In this document: positions 43,951 to 55,346 of the stretch, one piece after another
Layout: each line of letters begins with the position of its first letter
Numbering within the stretch: the stretch's first letter is position 1
Assembly: GCA_025766275.1 (NCBI GenBank)
Contig: JAFKAC010000056.1
Span: forward strand, 310,001 to 374,000
Source of the DNA: Lactarius indigo
Lineage: Eukaryota; Basidiomycota; Agaricomycetes; Russulales; Russulaceae
Direction: 5' to 3'
DNA: 64,000 nt
Position numbers and translations under genes: made by a program
Notes under the pieces: generated by a model
Databases searched by the model: none
Told to the model about the DNA's origin: nothing
What the model saw: the letters and a program-made list of their open reading frames with translations, nothing else

Positions 43951-44518
43951 TGTTACGACTTCCTTGGACTCGTCTCTTTCCTCGCCATTACTTCCTTCCC
44001 ACACTATACGAGCCCTGTATAACTATGTGGACTTTACGATTACCCGGTTTCTATCAAGCACCTTGCTTATCGACGCCCTCTTTTGATAAAGCTTGACATG
44101 TGCCAGTTTCCGACTTGTTTCCTCTCACGTGCGACCCCGCGTGATCCTCCTTTGTTCTGGATATATCTCTGCTTTGTTCCCTTTATGTTCGCTCCTTTCT
44201 TCCCCGACTTGACGATGGCGCCATCTGTTTGTGATGGCCACACAGCACGATTTCTATTTAACCCTAGTCATACCTAGCTTGTACGGTAGACTAGACTTCT
44301 TGTGTAATACTACACTCGTTTACGCAGAGTCTCTTTGTCCCTCGATCCTCGTTTTCGCTAGACCTTCGAGTCTTAGCCTCCCTCTATAGTCCGAGTGACA
44401 TACGTCCTTGTGACTCTTGTGCATCATTCCTGCTGAAGTCGAGCCTTCGAGCTTTGACTACTGAGCGATTGACTGACTTGGTACAGGTCGTACTCAACGC
44501 CCCTGTAGTGGCGTTACA
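43951..44518 (+). repeat. Family D 3' LTR
   Basis: 568 bp, TGTTACGACTTCC...GGCGTTACA, preceded by the polypurine run GACGGGGGGTAA. It contains AGACTAGACTT at 44288-44298. It differs from the 5' LTR at a handful of positions. Confidence 0.95.
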
Positions 44519-45971
44519 CAAAGCATTGGATCATAACTCAAGAGGAGGCATGATGTTAGGGGTCTAAACTGGTTCAAGAAAGGTGACTGCTCAGAAAAGG
44601 AAAGGAGATGGGTTTAGATAAGATAGGGACAGAAGAAGAACCAGGAAGGGTGGTAGGGGAGTTCATGACATAGTAGTGCTAGTGAACCAAAATGCAACCT
44701 ATGTATTCTTTGGCTCACTTTGCTGAATCAATCATTATTTTCAATGTTAATGAAGCTGTTTTCAATCTGTCCCTAGTGTCAATTAACATAATCAACAAAT
44801 TAAATTAAGATTCACCCAATGCAACAAAATGCCAGTTAATACATCTGGCTATGGCTTTACACTTGGCTTTACAGGTTGTAAAGACTCTCTCTTCTGGAAA
44901 TTGAGTTGAGCAGAAGACCCATATGTGGCTCCATTGTCATCACAGTTCTGCATGAGGGCACCTAGGCCACAAAGGGTGTTTGTCCTGTGAAACAGCTGTA
45001 GATTGGCTTTAGAATATAATGCTGATGACTAGGGAAAAATATTACTTCAGCTGTATCATGCATGCATACATTTCACTGATAACTTAGGGAAGATACTTTG
45101 TCAGGTCTTGTGACCTTTTCCTTGCTTCTGTGACAAAGAATCCACATGACCCTATTTTTCTCAGTTGATCAAATTTTGGATTGGAAAAAAATGTTTCTAC
45201 TGCAATCAATCAATCTGTTCGAGTTGAATATACTAAAGTTAACTCACTCCCAAGTTTATGATCTGCTATGATAGCAGTGTAATCAACAATTTCTGTGAGC
45301 ATTGGAGATCTTAAAGGGTTTATAGTCATCCATGGGACAAGTTGCTCTAAGCTAAAGGCCAGCTACTTATCTGGTGACACTATAGCAGATGTCCTATCCA
45401 CAAGAGAAAGGCATCCACTAATGTGCATGTACTTTGTTCATTCTGACATGAAATAAGGTACAGATGTGTTGACAGTCCAGTGGCATACTCACTGGTTTTG
45501 AATAGACCTCTTGCAAGACCTCTAAGTTGTAATTGAAGTGTGTTGATGACCAAAGGTTTAAACTTCTAAGCTTGCTGGCTTATTTTGTATGACCTGACTT
45601 TAGTCTAAGAAAACCACCACCATCTAAGATGATATTGAATGTTTCCAAGTGGCTGGTCATCACTCATCATACAAAGAAAATGAAGAACCTATAAAGTAGG
45701 AGGTGAGGTTTGGAGGTCTCACAAATCTAGTAATTTGTCATACTTTGTTTTCATCTACTCCACTGACTCAAACATCCAAACCATAACAATAACATCATGA
45801 AAGAGATAAAGGGATATTGAAAGAAATTAAGTAAAAAATGAATGAGTCCAAAATCATAACATTATACATGTATGAGGACACTTTCAAGCTTCTCCTGAAA
45901 CTGTAAGTAACCAGTAGCATTACTAGCTCAAATGTAGTGTCTACCACAGATGCTTGCCTAACTTAGGCACT
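44519..45971. other. AT-rich sequence without recognisable genes
   Basis: About 1.45 kb of lower-GC DNA. No ORF of note, no LTR termini and no tandem repeat were seen. It is probably the non-coding flank of the KDZ-containing region to the right, or host intergenic DNA. Confidence 0.5.
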
Positions 45972-46169
45972 TTAAACAGCTGGGTTCCTTCTGGCTTGGT
46001 TATTGCAGATGAGGGCTAGAGTGGGATTGGCTAGGTCATACTCAATGAGGACATTGGTGTTGTCCATGTAAGAATGATACTCTTTGTTGAACTTATCAAC
46101 ACTCCAGCAATCCTGTTGATAAGTGAGCCCATGACGCAGATTTGGGTCATTGTACTCGGCAGAGCCCAC
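45972..46169 (-). CDS. Possible terminal exon of unknown gene
   Basis: A 65-residue minus-strand frame (YNDPNLRHGLTYQQDCW and onward, ending RRNPAV). It has protein-like composition and lies just downstream, on its own strand, of the 220-bp array. It might be a 3' exon of a gene whose upstream exons were displaced by the repeats. No partner exon was found. Confidence 0.25.
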   Translation of the reverse strand: MGSAEYNDPNLRHGLTYQQDCWSVDKFNKEYHSYMDNTNVLIEYDLANPTLALICNNQARRNPAV

Positions 46170-46331
46170 GTGACAATTTCACGAGCGCATCGGCAAAGCC
46201 CACGTGGGCCCATTGTGTGACTTAAGCGCATATAGATGTATGGGCCCATGAATATGTATTCTGTATAGGCATCGTATGGGCCAACCAAACACATATAGGG
46301 AAACTGCACAAGGTCCATGTATAGGCCCAGG

Positions 46332-47930
46332 ACAAATGGGGGGTATCTGGCAATGAGCTTGTATTGGCCCAGAATTAAATTGCAATGTCATTGACAATAT
46401 ACACGTATGGGCCCATAGGACTGGCATTTGCTGCTGCCGATGCAATTGTAATGGCCCAGGGCAAGCAGGAAAGCTGCCGAACAAGAGCTTTGTGTAGGCC
46501 GACGATGTGCACATAAGACCAAGCTTGTGCTGTTGCCGATGATATTGTGATGGCCCATAGCAGGTGGCGACAGCTGCCGAACATGTATCTCGTGTGGGCC
46601 CATGACAGCCATGTGTATATTCTGCCAACTAGCTTGTATTGGCCTACGATGGTCACTTGTATATTCTGCCGATGAGCTCGCATTGGCCCAATTCAACCTA
46701 TCATGTATCTGACAATATACATGTCTGGGCCCATAGGAAGGCATTTGTGCTACTGCCAATTAGCTCGTAATGGCCCACAGTAGGTAGCGACGGCTGCCGA
46801 GCATATATCTCGTGTGGGCCCATGGCAGCCATGTGCGTATTCTGCCAACTAGCTTGTATTGGCCTACGATGGCCACTTGTATATTCTGCCGACGAGCTCG
46901 CACTGGCCCAATTCAACCTATCATGCATCTGACAATATACATGTCTGGGCCCATAGGAAGGCATTTGTGCTACTGCCAATTAGCTCGTAATGGCCCACAG
47001 TAGGTAGCGACGGCTGCCGAACATATATCTCGTGTGGGCCCATGGCAGCCATGCGCGTATTCTGCCAACTAGCTTGTATTGGCCTACGATGGCCACTTGT
47101 ATATTCTGCCGATGAGCTCGCATTGGCCCAATTCAACCTATCATGTATCTGACAATATACATGTCTGGGCCCATAGGAAGGCATTTGTGCTACTGCCAAT
47201 TAGCTCGTAATGGCCCGCAGTAGGTAGCGACAGCTGCCGAACATATATCTCGTGTGGGCCCATGGCAGCCATGTGCGTATTCTGCCAACTAGCTTGTATT
47301 GGCCTACGATGGCCACTTGTATATTCTGCCGATGAGCTCGCATTGGCCCAATTCAACCTATCATGCATCTGACAATATACATGTCTGGGCCCATAGGAAG
47401 GCATTTGTGCTACTGCCAATTAGCTCGTAATGGCCCACAGTAGGTAGCGACGGCTGCCGAGCATATATCTCGTGTGGGCCCATGGCAGCCATGCGCGTAT
47501 TCTGCCAACTAGCTTGTATTGGCCTACGATGGCCACTTGTATATTCTGCCGATGAGCTCGCATTGGCCCAATTCAACCTATCATGCATCTGACAATATAC
47601 ATGTCTGGGCCCATAGGAAGGCATTTGTGCTACTGCCAATTAGCTCGTAATGGCCCACAGTAGGTAGCGACGGCTGCCGAACATATATCTCGTGTGGGCC
47701 CATGGCAGCCATGCATGTATTCTGCCAACTAGCTTGTATTGGCCTACGATGGCCACTTTTATATTCTGCCGATGAGCTCGCATTCAACCTATCATGTATC
47801 TGACAATATACATGTCTGGGCCCATAGGAAGGCATTTGTGCTACTGCCGATTAGCTCGTAATGGCCCACAGTAGGTAGCGACGGCTGCCGAACATATATC
47901 TCGTGTGGGCCCATAATCGGCATGTATGAT
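46332..47930. repeat. 220-bp tandem satellite, about six units plus diverged edge
   Basis: The anchor TGGCCCACAGTAGG recurs at 46771, 46991, 47211 (one base changed), 47431, 47651 and 47862. That is exactly 220-bp spacing, except for the last unit, which has lost about 9 bp. A diverged unit begins at 46551, and shorter related pieces extend left to about 46332. Each unit contains the sub-motifs TGCCGA and GGCCCA several times. 220 is not a multiple of three, so the 92-residue ORFs in it shift frame each unit and are not taken as genes. Confidence 0.92.
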
Positions 47931-47987
47931 TGATGCTGATGAACCTGATTACACTCGCAATAGCCACAGGGTCTACTTGAACTATAG

Positions 47988-49446
47988 TTATGGCATGAGA
48001 TCATAGCTCTTTCCATCATACATGGTATTTAGAGTCTTCTGGCCGTCATGAAGCTGCACAATTTCCTGCCGAAGCATCTCAAGGACCCTCTCATGTGTCT
48101 CACATCTCGATTTCAGGTCCTCAATCATCTTGTCTTGCCCCTCGCATCTACTTTTCAGAGCCTGGACCTCTTTTTCTAGGTCTCTGACGACACTATTGTT
48201 GTCTTCGCCTCGAACTGACAGTATGCACGATGAGTGTAAAACCAGATGTAAACTTCAGTGAACACACATGAGATTGCTGGCTCATTGCCTTCCTCCCTGC
48301 TTTCATCGGCGTTCTCTTCTTGGGGCGAAGGCTTGTCCTTTATAAACACTGTCTTGGACTGCTTCCCCTCGTCCCTGACATTTGGCCCATCTCCCTTTGG
48401 CGGGTTTGTGTGCTTAGCCATCTTACCCTTGGCTTTATCTCGTAGCCTAGCTACCTTTGAACTACAGGTATTTGGAGTGTCGTGTAGAACCTGCAGGAAT
48501 AATAGATCTTGGATCTTTGGGCCAGCTTTATGTTTCAATCCAATCACTTACGTTTCCATTATCTTGTCTCTTTGGCATAGTACCGGTGATTGCTTTAGTA
48601 CAGTCATCGGCAGCTTTCTGTTTTTCTGCCGATCTTGTGACAATTTCTTCGGCAGCAATTTTATTTCTCAGTGCATCTGTGGGATAAAATATGGGACTCA
48701 CTCCAAAGACCGCCACCAGCAGCACACTGCTGCTTCTTCCCATTGCTAGGAATAGTGACTATTGAATGGTCAACCTCTGTTGAATCGTCTTGAGGTTCAG
48801 GTGCCATAGATTCCAGAATGGAAGCTGCCGACGGGATACTCATTGCTACATTGCTTACCATCGCCGAACCTTCTTGAAGCTTAGGTACCATACATTCGCC
48901 ACAGGAAGCTGCCGATGTAAGTAGAGACCCATGAACATCAGAGAACAGTACCGTACCATTTTGACCAGGTAGATGTATGTCCAGCGGTGGAAGATCTTTG
49001 GGTGAAGTATAATAGTTGCTACTTAACACCTTTGGATTATCCTCAGAGACAGCTCTCATGTTCAGGGAGGTTTCAGACTCGTTGAACATCAAAGCAAGGC
49101 TCAATAGGAGTGGGTGAACACGGGGAGGTGTGGGACTTCTTGTATTCGCATCAACAAAATAGTTCATCGATTCTCTCTAGAAATATCTGAGCTTAGCTTG
49201 TAGAAGCAGATGGAAAGCACACTAGGATACCAAGCGTGCTCTCAATAAATTCTTCCACTTTATTTCATCTTGGTGTGTGCATGTGCGGTATGCTTCTAGC
49301 CCATTTTTGAGCATAGCGGCATGGTGGTGAAGAGTTTGTTCATCTTTGGTTAGACCGAGCATGGATGTTGACATGGAATAGAGCTGGTAGTAGATCCAGG
49401 GGGAGGCAGTACAGAGCGCATATGCAGGTCTGTAATCATGGCCCAT
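47988..49446 (-). CDS. Spliced gene for coiled-coil protein, unknown family
   Basis: Predicted five exons: 49446-49231, 49176-48717, 48676-48552, 48490-48268 and 48214-47988, giving about 416 residues. Introns are 54, 40, 61, 53 nt, all GT..AG, and every join keeps frame. The N-terminal part begins MGHDYRPAYALC and the middle is Ser/Pro rich. Exons 3-4 are Lys/Glu rich (KIAAEEIVTRSAEKQKAADD). The last exon is a coiled coil (VVRDLEKEVQALKSRCEGQ, LEMLRQEIVQLHD). It is transcribed in the same direction as the KDZ transposase. The start could lie further upstream. Possibly a passenger of the KDZ element. Confidence 0.6.
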
Positions 49447-49544
49447 GCAGATATATTGTCAACTGTCCTATCAGAGCGTTCGGGTTCTGTCGGCAGCTAG
49501 TGTGGGTATATAATACAGGCCATCACAGCATTTCTCCTAGCAGC

Positions 49545-49985
49545 GTCTGATTGGGCAGCTATGAGTTTATTGCATCACCGGGTAGGCTGCTACAAGCTTA
49601 TCGGTAGCACCTGACTGGACCATTCCAAATATATCAAAAGTTGCTGATTGGGCCATGGCAAGCTTATGGCCATTATCTGATTAGGCTGCCGTGAGCTTAT
49701 CGGCGGCACCTGATTGGGCTATTGGGCTACCGCAAAGTTTATCGGCATCACCTAATTAGGCTGGTGCAAGTTTATCGGCACGCACCTGATTGGGCCATTG
49801 TAATTTTATCGGTAGCACTTGATTGGGCCACTGCAACTTGATCAGCAGCAACAGGTTTATGGGCAGCAACTGATAGGCCACCGCGAGCTTATCGGCGGCA
49901 CCTGATTGGGCCATTGTAAGTTTATTGGCAGAAACTTATTGGGTCACTGCGAGCTTATCGGCAGCACCTGATTGTGTCGCTGAAA
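49545..49985. repeat. Degenerate short repeat field with TTATCGGCAGC motif
   Basis: Roughly ten imperfect units of about 40-50 bp, each resembling TGGGCCATTGCAAGC TTATCGGCAGC ACCTGATT. The core is the reverse complement of the TGCCGA motif in the 220-bp satellite. It lies between the divergent genes at 49446 (minus) and 49987 (plus), so it would sit in their shared upstream region. Confidence 0.7.
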
Positions 49986-49986
49986 C

Positions 49987-50499
49987 ATGCTTCCATCTAC
50001 CATGCAGGGAAACGATTCAGAGATACAAAAGCATGTCTCTGAGTTAGAGGAGAACAACTTTAAGGAGGCAGTGTGTGGATCAAACTAATGCCTAACCAGG
50101 GCACTAAACCAATGCCTGTAGATGCGCTCTGAATTCTGGAAGGGTGTTTCATTCCTCAGTGAAACAGATTCTGATGCAGGTCGACATCAGAGGGAAATGA
50201 CAGGGCCCTCCAACGGAGGTTTTAGTGAGGTCCCAAAAAATGTGGTGCTCTTACAACCTGTGATTCAAAAGCTCATAGATAAGGTGATTTGGAATGTCAT
50301 CTGATCTGCCGAAGCTAACACAACACAGGACCCTCCAAAGGGTGTTTCTGCGGAATGGCTTTCAAAAGCCAGATCTAATGCTGGCTTCCTGAAAAAGTGG
50401 AAGGTGATAAGGAAAGAAAAATTGGAAGACCTTTTGAGTGATTTGGAAAATGAGATGGTTTTGGTAGATGTCTTAGCAGGGGGGGATGGAAAACTGTAG
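49987..50499 (+). pseudogene. Small spliced plus-strand gene, one stop codon
   Basis: Exon 1 49987-50070 (MLPSTMQGNDSEIQKHV...), a 51-nt GTGTGT...CTGTAG intron, exon 2 50122-50499. A single TGA at 50302-50304 interrupts exon 2; after it the same frame continues SAEANTTQDPPKGV to a natural stop. The predicted product is about 153 residues, hydrophilic and helical (LEDLLSDLENEM). It is divergent from the coiled-coil gene and convergent with the small gene at 50535. No family recognised. Confidence 0.45.
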
Positions 50500-50534
50500 T
50501 TGATTTTCACGAAGACATAGAAATATAATTCTCA

Positions 50535-51212
50535 TTAACCCATGTTTTCTTCCAAACGAGAGGCCTCTCCCTCAAGACTCTCAAAACCATTGGAGATCGT
50601 ATCGTAAAGGGAATTAACCTGGTTCTCAATTTCCTTGACCAGTTCCTGTGCTTCTTTGAATTTCCCTACTATTCTAGCGCGAAGTTGCGTGCTAGCTTCC
50701 TGCTACAGCACTGGTTAATTTGAGGATCAGTAAATGAAACGAGGTACATACCATCTCTAGAGCACGCAGCAACCCCACTACTACCTCCTCACGGACATCG
50801 AATGGTTCTTTCATTGTCTCCCCTTCAAATTTCCACCACTCTGTAAAATTTAATTGAGGAATGCCAGCTGCCTGGAACATTCCCTCTAGCTGCTGGTTTG
50901 CTTCGGGAGCCATATAGGACCCTGGGTTCCTAATGTCTGAAAACCCACGAAAGGCAATCCTGACCGACTCTGGCACTTGAGGGGAGCTGCCGCTAGACGA
51001 CAGAAGGCCAATAATCCATACAGCAGCAAGCTAAGTCCAATTTCTGGTGAAAAGATATTCCTAGCACATTGAGTAATGCTTACCACTTCCTTGTGTAAGC
51101 TGCCGATATAGTTTTTGTCAATATCGGCAGGTTTGAGAAGGATAATGGATATTCTCTGGCCAATGTAGGCGAGTGCAGCGTCTAGTATGGAGGTGCCGAT
51201 TTCAGTGGACAT
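50535..51212 (-). CDS. Small spliced gene of unknown function
   Basis: Predicted exons 51212-51084, 50967-50752 and 50699-50535, about 169 residues. The ATG opens MSTEIGTSILDAALAYIGQ. Exon 2 carries VRIAFRGFSDIRNPGSYM and WWKFEGETMKEPFDVREE. Exon 3 is a helical end (FKEAQELVKEIENQVN...LEENMG). Intron 2 (52 nt, GTATGT...TAGCAG) is convincing. Intron 1 (116 nt) has an uncertain acceptor. It lies just downstream of the KDZ pseudogene on the same strand. Confidence 0.5.
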
Positions 51213-51710
51213 GGTATGCGGATGTGAATTGATGCGCAAATGGAATGGAATCTCTATGCTTAAGAAGCTGCCTTCGGGAGCTGCCGATGAGTGCTGATGA
51301 TCTTAAGTGAGTATACGCCCATGCTGCATCATGCACATGACTCCGAGACATCTCCATTTGAAGTTTCTGTTGCTTGTGTGAGGAAATGCCTGTGGCACAT
51401 GCCTGTCACAAGCCCATATATCGGCAGCCCTCCCGCCAGCTATGTGCTAATAGAATGTCGTTAGCAGAGACCCTCCACCGGCAGCCCAAGCCACAAACAC
51501 CTACCGGTGACTCATGGCTAGCTGCAGTGAAGCAAAACATCCAATCTGTTTCCCTTTATAGAGATAACTCTGACTTTCCGTTGGAGACTATATAGCAGGC
51601 CTAATTGTAAATGAGGGAATGAAACAGATTTATTTCTAAAGGAATTGTAGTTTTAAGCTCCCACTGACTACCGATAGCTAATCGGCAGCGCTATGCGAAA
51701 GTTATTAAAC
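51213..51710. other. Spacer between KDZ pseudogene and small gene
   Basis: About 500 bp. It holds a few TGCCGA motifs (for example at 51282) near the start of the minus-strand gene and only weak ORFs. No feature assigned. Confidence 0.45.
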
Positions 51711-54700
51711 TCATCTACTTGGTTGCAGCCGTGGAACTTTAGCAAACTCAGGAGGCGGATTACTCCTGAGTAAAGCAGTAAACCTGGACTCTGCCTGAAT
51801 AGCCATCGAGCACCACATTGCACTCTGTTTGGCTGCCCACGCAGCATGCCCTGACTGTGACTGGGGCTCAAGGAGCTCCTGCTTTGCTTGCCAAAATTGC
51901 TCTTGATGCCTAAAAAACCTGACAGCGGACTCCATCTCAACTTGAAGACACTGAAGTTCTTCTATCCATCGCATCTTTTGAGCTTTTGCCCGAAGCCAAT
52001 GTACTCGGTAGACTGTATAGAGCGTTATATTGTTTGAGTGTGTGTGAACAGAGAGCTACGCACAGTCTTCCATCCATTCCCCAATGTCGGCATCTCTCTG
52101 AATGTCCATTGTCCAAAACCAGGGCAATGATTTATTCCGCTGGCCACGTACATGAGGGGCAATTACACTTGTCTTGACACTCAAGTCCTGGCGCCTCAAG
52201 ACTTTGTATCGATCAAGGAGAGAGGTGCCGGCTCCAAGGTTTACCATTGCCTGCCGGGCACGAATATACACCCGGGCATGATGCTGAACTGTTGACTCGG
52301 CAGCATGTACTTCTGCCCAAGCGCGTGTTTTGAGTCTTTGTGTACGTGCCGGACTGAACATCCTGTCTGAACAGATAAGATTTGTGGCCTAGGGAGATGC
52401 GAATGTGATGTAGGGAATCGTTCAGTTGTCCCTCCCTGTAGGTGTATTTCTGCCTTCGCCAGGGCTTCGGCAGAATTTCCATCACTACCAGTCACAGTCC
52501 AAGATGTGAAGGAAGATGCAACGAGATATACTCTGCATCCACACTGCCATTGGTAGAGCAATTTCCTGGAAACTGCATTTGATCATGTTCTTCGGCAGAT
52601 GAAGTGCAATCCTCATCAGTCTTCTCCTTCATCAGTGCCATCGAATTCTACACCAATATAGGTTTCTCTTCTTGGGGCATTGTCCCAGTAGTCATCTCTG
52701 CTGTCGTGGGGGTCTTGAAGAATGTTAGCTGCCTGCTTTTGGAATGCGTCAACTCTTTCTTGGAGTCAGGGCACGCTTCAAGGTAATATCCCTCTGTTGA
52801 TCTGGTGTTGGATGGGATCCCAATCTTCCTCACCAGTGCTTGAAGGGATAACCTATGTTTTTTGTGAAATCGCAATCATGATGTCTCACTGGAGAAGGTG
52901 CTGAGAATCCTACTGTGACTCCTGAATCTTCAATCCACTGCTAAGCCATACAGCATGTCCCTTATGGCCTAGAGCCCTCAGTCTCCTTCTGTGTCAATTC
53001 AAGAAGTATCTCTGCACTGCGATGGGACTAAAACCTGATGTCAGGCAAACATATCATAGAGTAATTGTACCCACATTGTTTCCTCTTGATGTCATAGATG
53101 TCCATGACTTTGACAGTCATGACCTTCGCTCCCTTTGTGCATACTCCTCTTCAGCGCTCCAAGCCTCAACTCTCTCCATACTTGCCGATACATTTATGGA
53201 CTCAAATGCTGCCAGTGCTGATTGTGGCTCCCGAAAAGTGCCTTTCAGGTAGCGTCTAGACACAGCATTGACTACCCAACCCATGTAAGCACTGATGTGG
53301 TATCTGTGGGAGGGAACTTGCCTAGGTCAATAAGCTTCTTCCAATTTGAGTCATTCATATGGTCATCTATGACCTCCCTGCAATGCGACTGTTGACATCC
53401 CCCTTAGTACTTCTGGAGATCTCATTGAGTGGAGCCCAAAGTGTTTCGATGGTCTTGCCATCTATTTGTTGGCCTCCTTTGATGAAGCTGGGTGAATACC
53501 TAGCTAGGCAGGTATCTTGATGCCCATGGATATGAAAAAGACCAATGCCCAACCTGAGCTCCAGGCCTGTCAGGAAGTTTGAGATAGTTGCTGCCGATAA
53601 CCCTCTCCTTCATATGAACGCTCCATTGACACATGACATCATAGCAGATGAGGGCGGCCTCTATCCCCTCCATATTGAAGTTTAGGGCCTTGAATATGGA
53701 ATAGTCCATATTCTTCTGGCTTTTAGAGGGTTGATTTTCACTCATTGTATGCAGATAGATATAAGAACTCACGCTTCTCCCTTTTGAAAGTCAACAACAG
53801 AATCAGGCACAAAAGCCCCATGAATGCATGCAGTGGCACCAATTCCAGTTGATTCAAGGTGTCCGCCATGCTTGTTTACATTATTTACTGCACGGTGGTC
53901 ATGGCATGTCAATCTCTGCTCAAGTGTCAACCCTCCTGTCATGAACTCCCCTGCTATCTTTCCTTTTCTGTCCTTATCTGATCCATCCCCTTTCTTGGTA
54001 ATTACCTTTCTATGCTTTCCCTTATCTGATTGTTCTAGCACCCTCTGTGCTATTTTTGTTTACCCTTCTTCTGCCTTGCTGGCATAACACCATCTTGCAC
54101 GATGTTGACACCATCATGCCAGCACATCATTCTATCTATAGCAACCAGTAGCACTATGCGCTCAGGCGCAATCCTGTACTATATAGGGAACCCTGTAGTA
54201 TGCCTTAGCTCCTTAGCTTTGGCTTAATCAACTATCTGCGTTGTATCTCCCATTGACTCCTTGAGTGCCTCAGTCCCTTCAGCACTCAAGCCTTTGACCC
54301 TGAACCTCTGACCCTTGACCCTTATCCTCTTTGGGTCACTCCCCTCTCAGCCTCTGTGCAGGCTCCCCCTTGACTTCGCTCTTACCCTCTTCCTGTCTTA
54401 CTGGTCAGCCCAGTGACACGTGACCTTTGGACTTAGGCCACCGAGCTCGTCCATTGCTACAGACTCAGTCACCTTAACACAAGGGGCTGTTACAGAAGGA
54501 CCTTCCCACCTTAGCACAGGGGGATTGCCACAGACTCAGCTACCTCAGTGCAGGAGCTGTTACAGAAGACCTTAGGAGTCCTTCCACTCAGTGGGGATCC
54601 GACTCAGAGTCCTTTGCCTCAGGCAGGATCTGTTACAGAACGACACACGCCCCCGCAGAGGCGTGACACCTCCCCTGCCAAAATACCAGAGATAGTGCTT

Positions 54701-55346
54701 ACCTGCTGCCTCTCAACTGCTGATTTCAGGTGCAATTCATATGGCTTTTGACTGACCATGAATCCTGTACCTTCAGAGAGTGGAATGTCATTCTCTGGAT
54801 TCCTCATCTTCATGTGCTCTGCCTGGAAGTTCCCATCCATCATGAAACCCCGCATGAAAAGGGTTTTGCTAAAGTAATATGTCAGCAGTTACTAGGTACC
54901 AAAGACTATTGACACACCTATTTTCAAACTCTCTCCAATCCTCAGGGAGGTTGATTCCAGGTTGTGCACACAAAGCACAGAATATAGTTGTTGATCCTGG
55001 CTTCCATTCTTCATTCTCCCCATACCCAAAACTGAATCTCTTCCAGGAAATGAGTACTCTCCACTGCCAGGAGACCCTCAGCAGCTCCCGATATCAGTCC
55101 TAAAGCTGCCAATTAGTCTGCTATCGGCAGATGTGCTAAGTTCTCTTTCCAGCACTGAATTTGGAAACTCATCATTTGTGAGTCTCCTTAGGTGACTGAA
55201 AAATTGGCTTGGAGTTGTCTTGCATTCAAGATTGTCCAAATGGAAGTCTTCTAGCACCGAGAAGGTAAATGATGTCTTTGGGTTGCAAAATGTGGCTGGA
55301 AAGAGCCCTGCCATCATCAACTGCATGTCATGCTCAGGAGCTTCAG
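51711..55346 (-). pseudogene. KDZ-type transposase, decayed and 5'-truncated
   Basis: Blocks in order match what I know of fungal KDZ transposases. They are GLFPATFCNPKTSFTFSVLE (from 55346), YRELLRVSWQWR and FCALCAQPGINLPEDW (to 54918), MMDGNFQAEHMKMRNPEND (54868-54703), RLTCHDHRAVN...STGIGATACIHGAFVP...DFQKGE (53915-53773) and NMDYSIFKAL...CYDVMCQWSVHMKERV (from 53719). Then GLFHIHGHQDTCLARYSPSF, DGKTIETLWAPLNEISRSTKG, EVIDDHMNDSNWKKL, a C-terminal RAWAEVHAAESTVQHHARVY, and the helical end WIEELQCLQVEMESAVRFF. Clean introns include 54917-54869 and 53772-53720. Lesions: single-base frameshifts near 53560, 53403 and 53378, a TGA where D-R-Y is expected near 55100, a solo LTR in an intron, and loss of the 5' end to the C2 insertion. 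Confidence 0.85.
54103..54668 (+). repeat. Solo LTR, family G (B/D-like)
   Basis: A 566-bp segment inside a KDZ intron, TGTTGACACC...GGCGTGACA. Its end (ACGCCCCCGCAGAGGCGTGACA split by eye) follows the same pattern as the B and D LTR ends. TATATAG at 54180 is followed 35 nt later by AGCTTTGGCTT, close to the B self-primer. No target duplication was found, so the left boundary is tentative. Confidence 0.6.

Larger units (their letters stand above)
23987..44518 (+). mobile_element. Family D Ty3/chromodomain element, carrying nested F element and solo B LTR
   Basis: 568-bp LTRs at both ends (5' one split by F), self-primer site, intact gag, decayed pol, chromodomain, accessory tail and polypurine tract. 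The LTRs differ at only a few bases, mostly C/T or G/A. No target duplication is visible: the left flank is GCTAG of the B LTR and the right flank is CAAAG of unrelated DNA. One flank has therefore been exchanged or deleted. Confidence 0.9.

Noticed and set aside
46388..48019. Series of similar 84-123-residue minus-strand ORFs
   Set aside because: They overlap each other by repeat period and shift frame every 220-bp unit; a by-product of the satellite.
49545..49985. CRISPR-like repeat-spacer array
   Set aside because: Units are degenerate with no constant repeat and variable spacer pattern, and the context is eukaryotic.
53916..54041. N-terminal part of the ORF holding CHDHRAVN, taken at first as coding
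   Set aside because: Joining 54703 to 53915 gives a better KDZ match (VERQQ-RLTCHDH), so this Lys-rich stretch is probably intronic.
44519..55346. Search for a TET/JBP-type dioxygenase gene linked to KDZ
   Set aside because: Such links are known in basidiomycetes, but no H-x-D iron-binding block was seen in any frame here.
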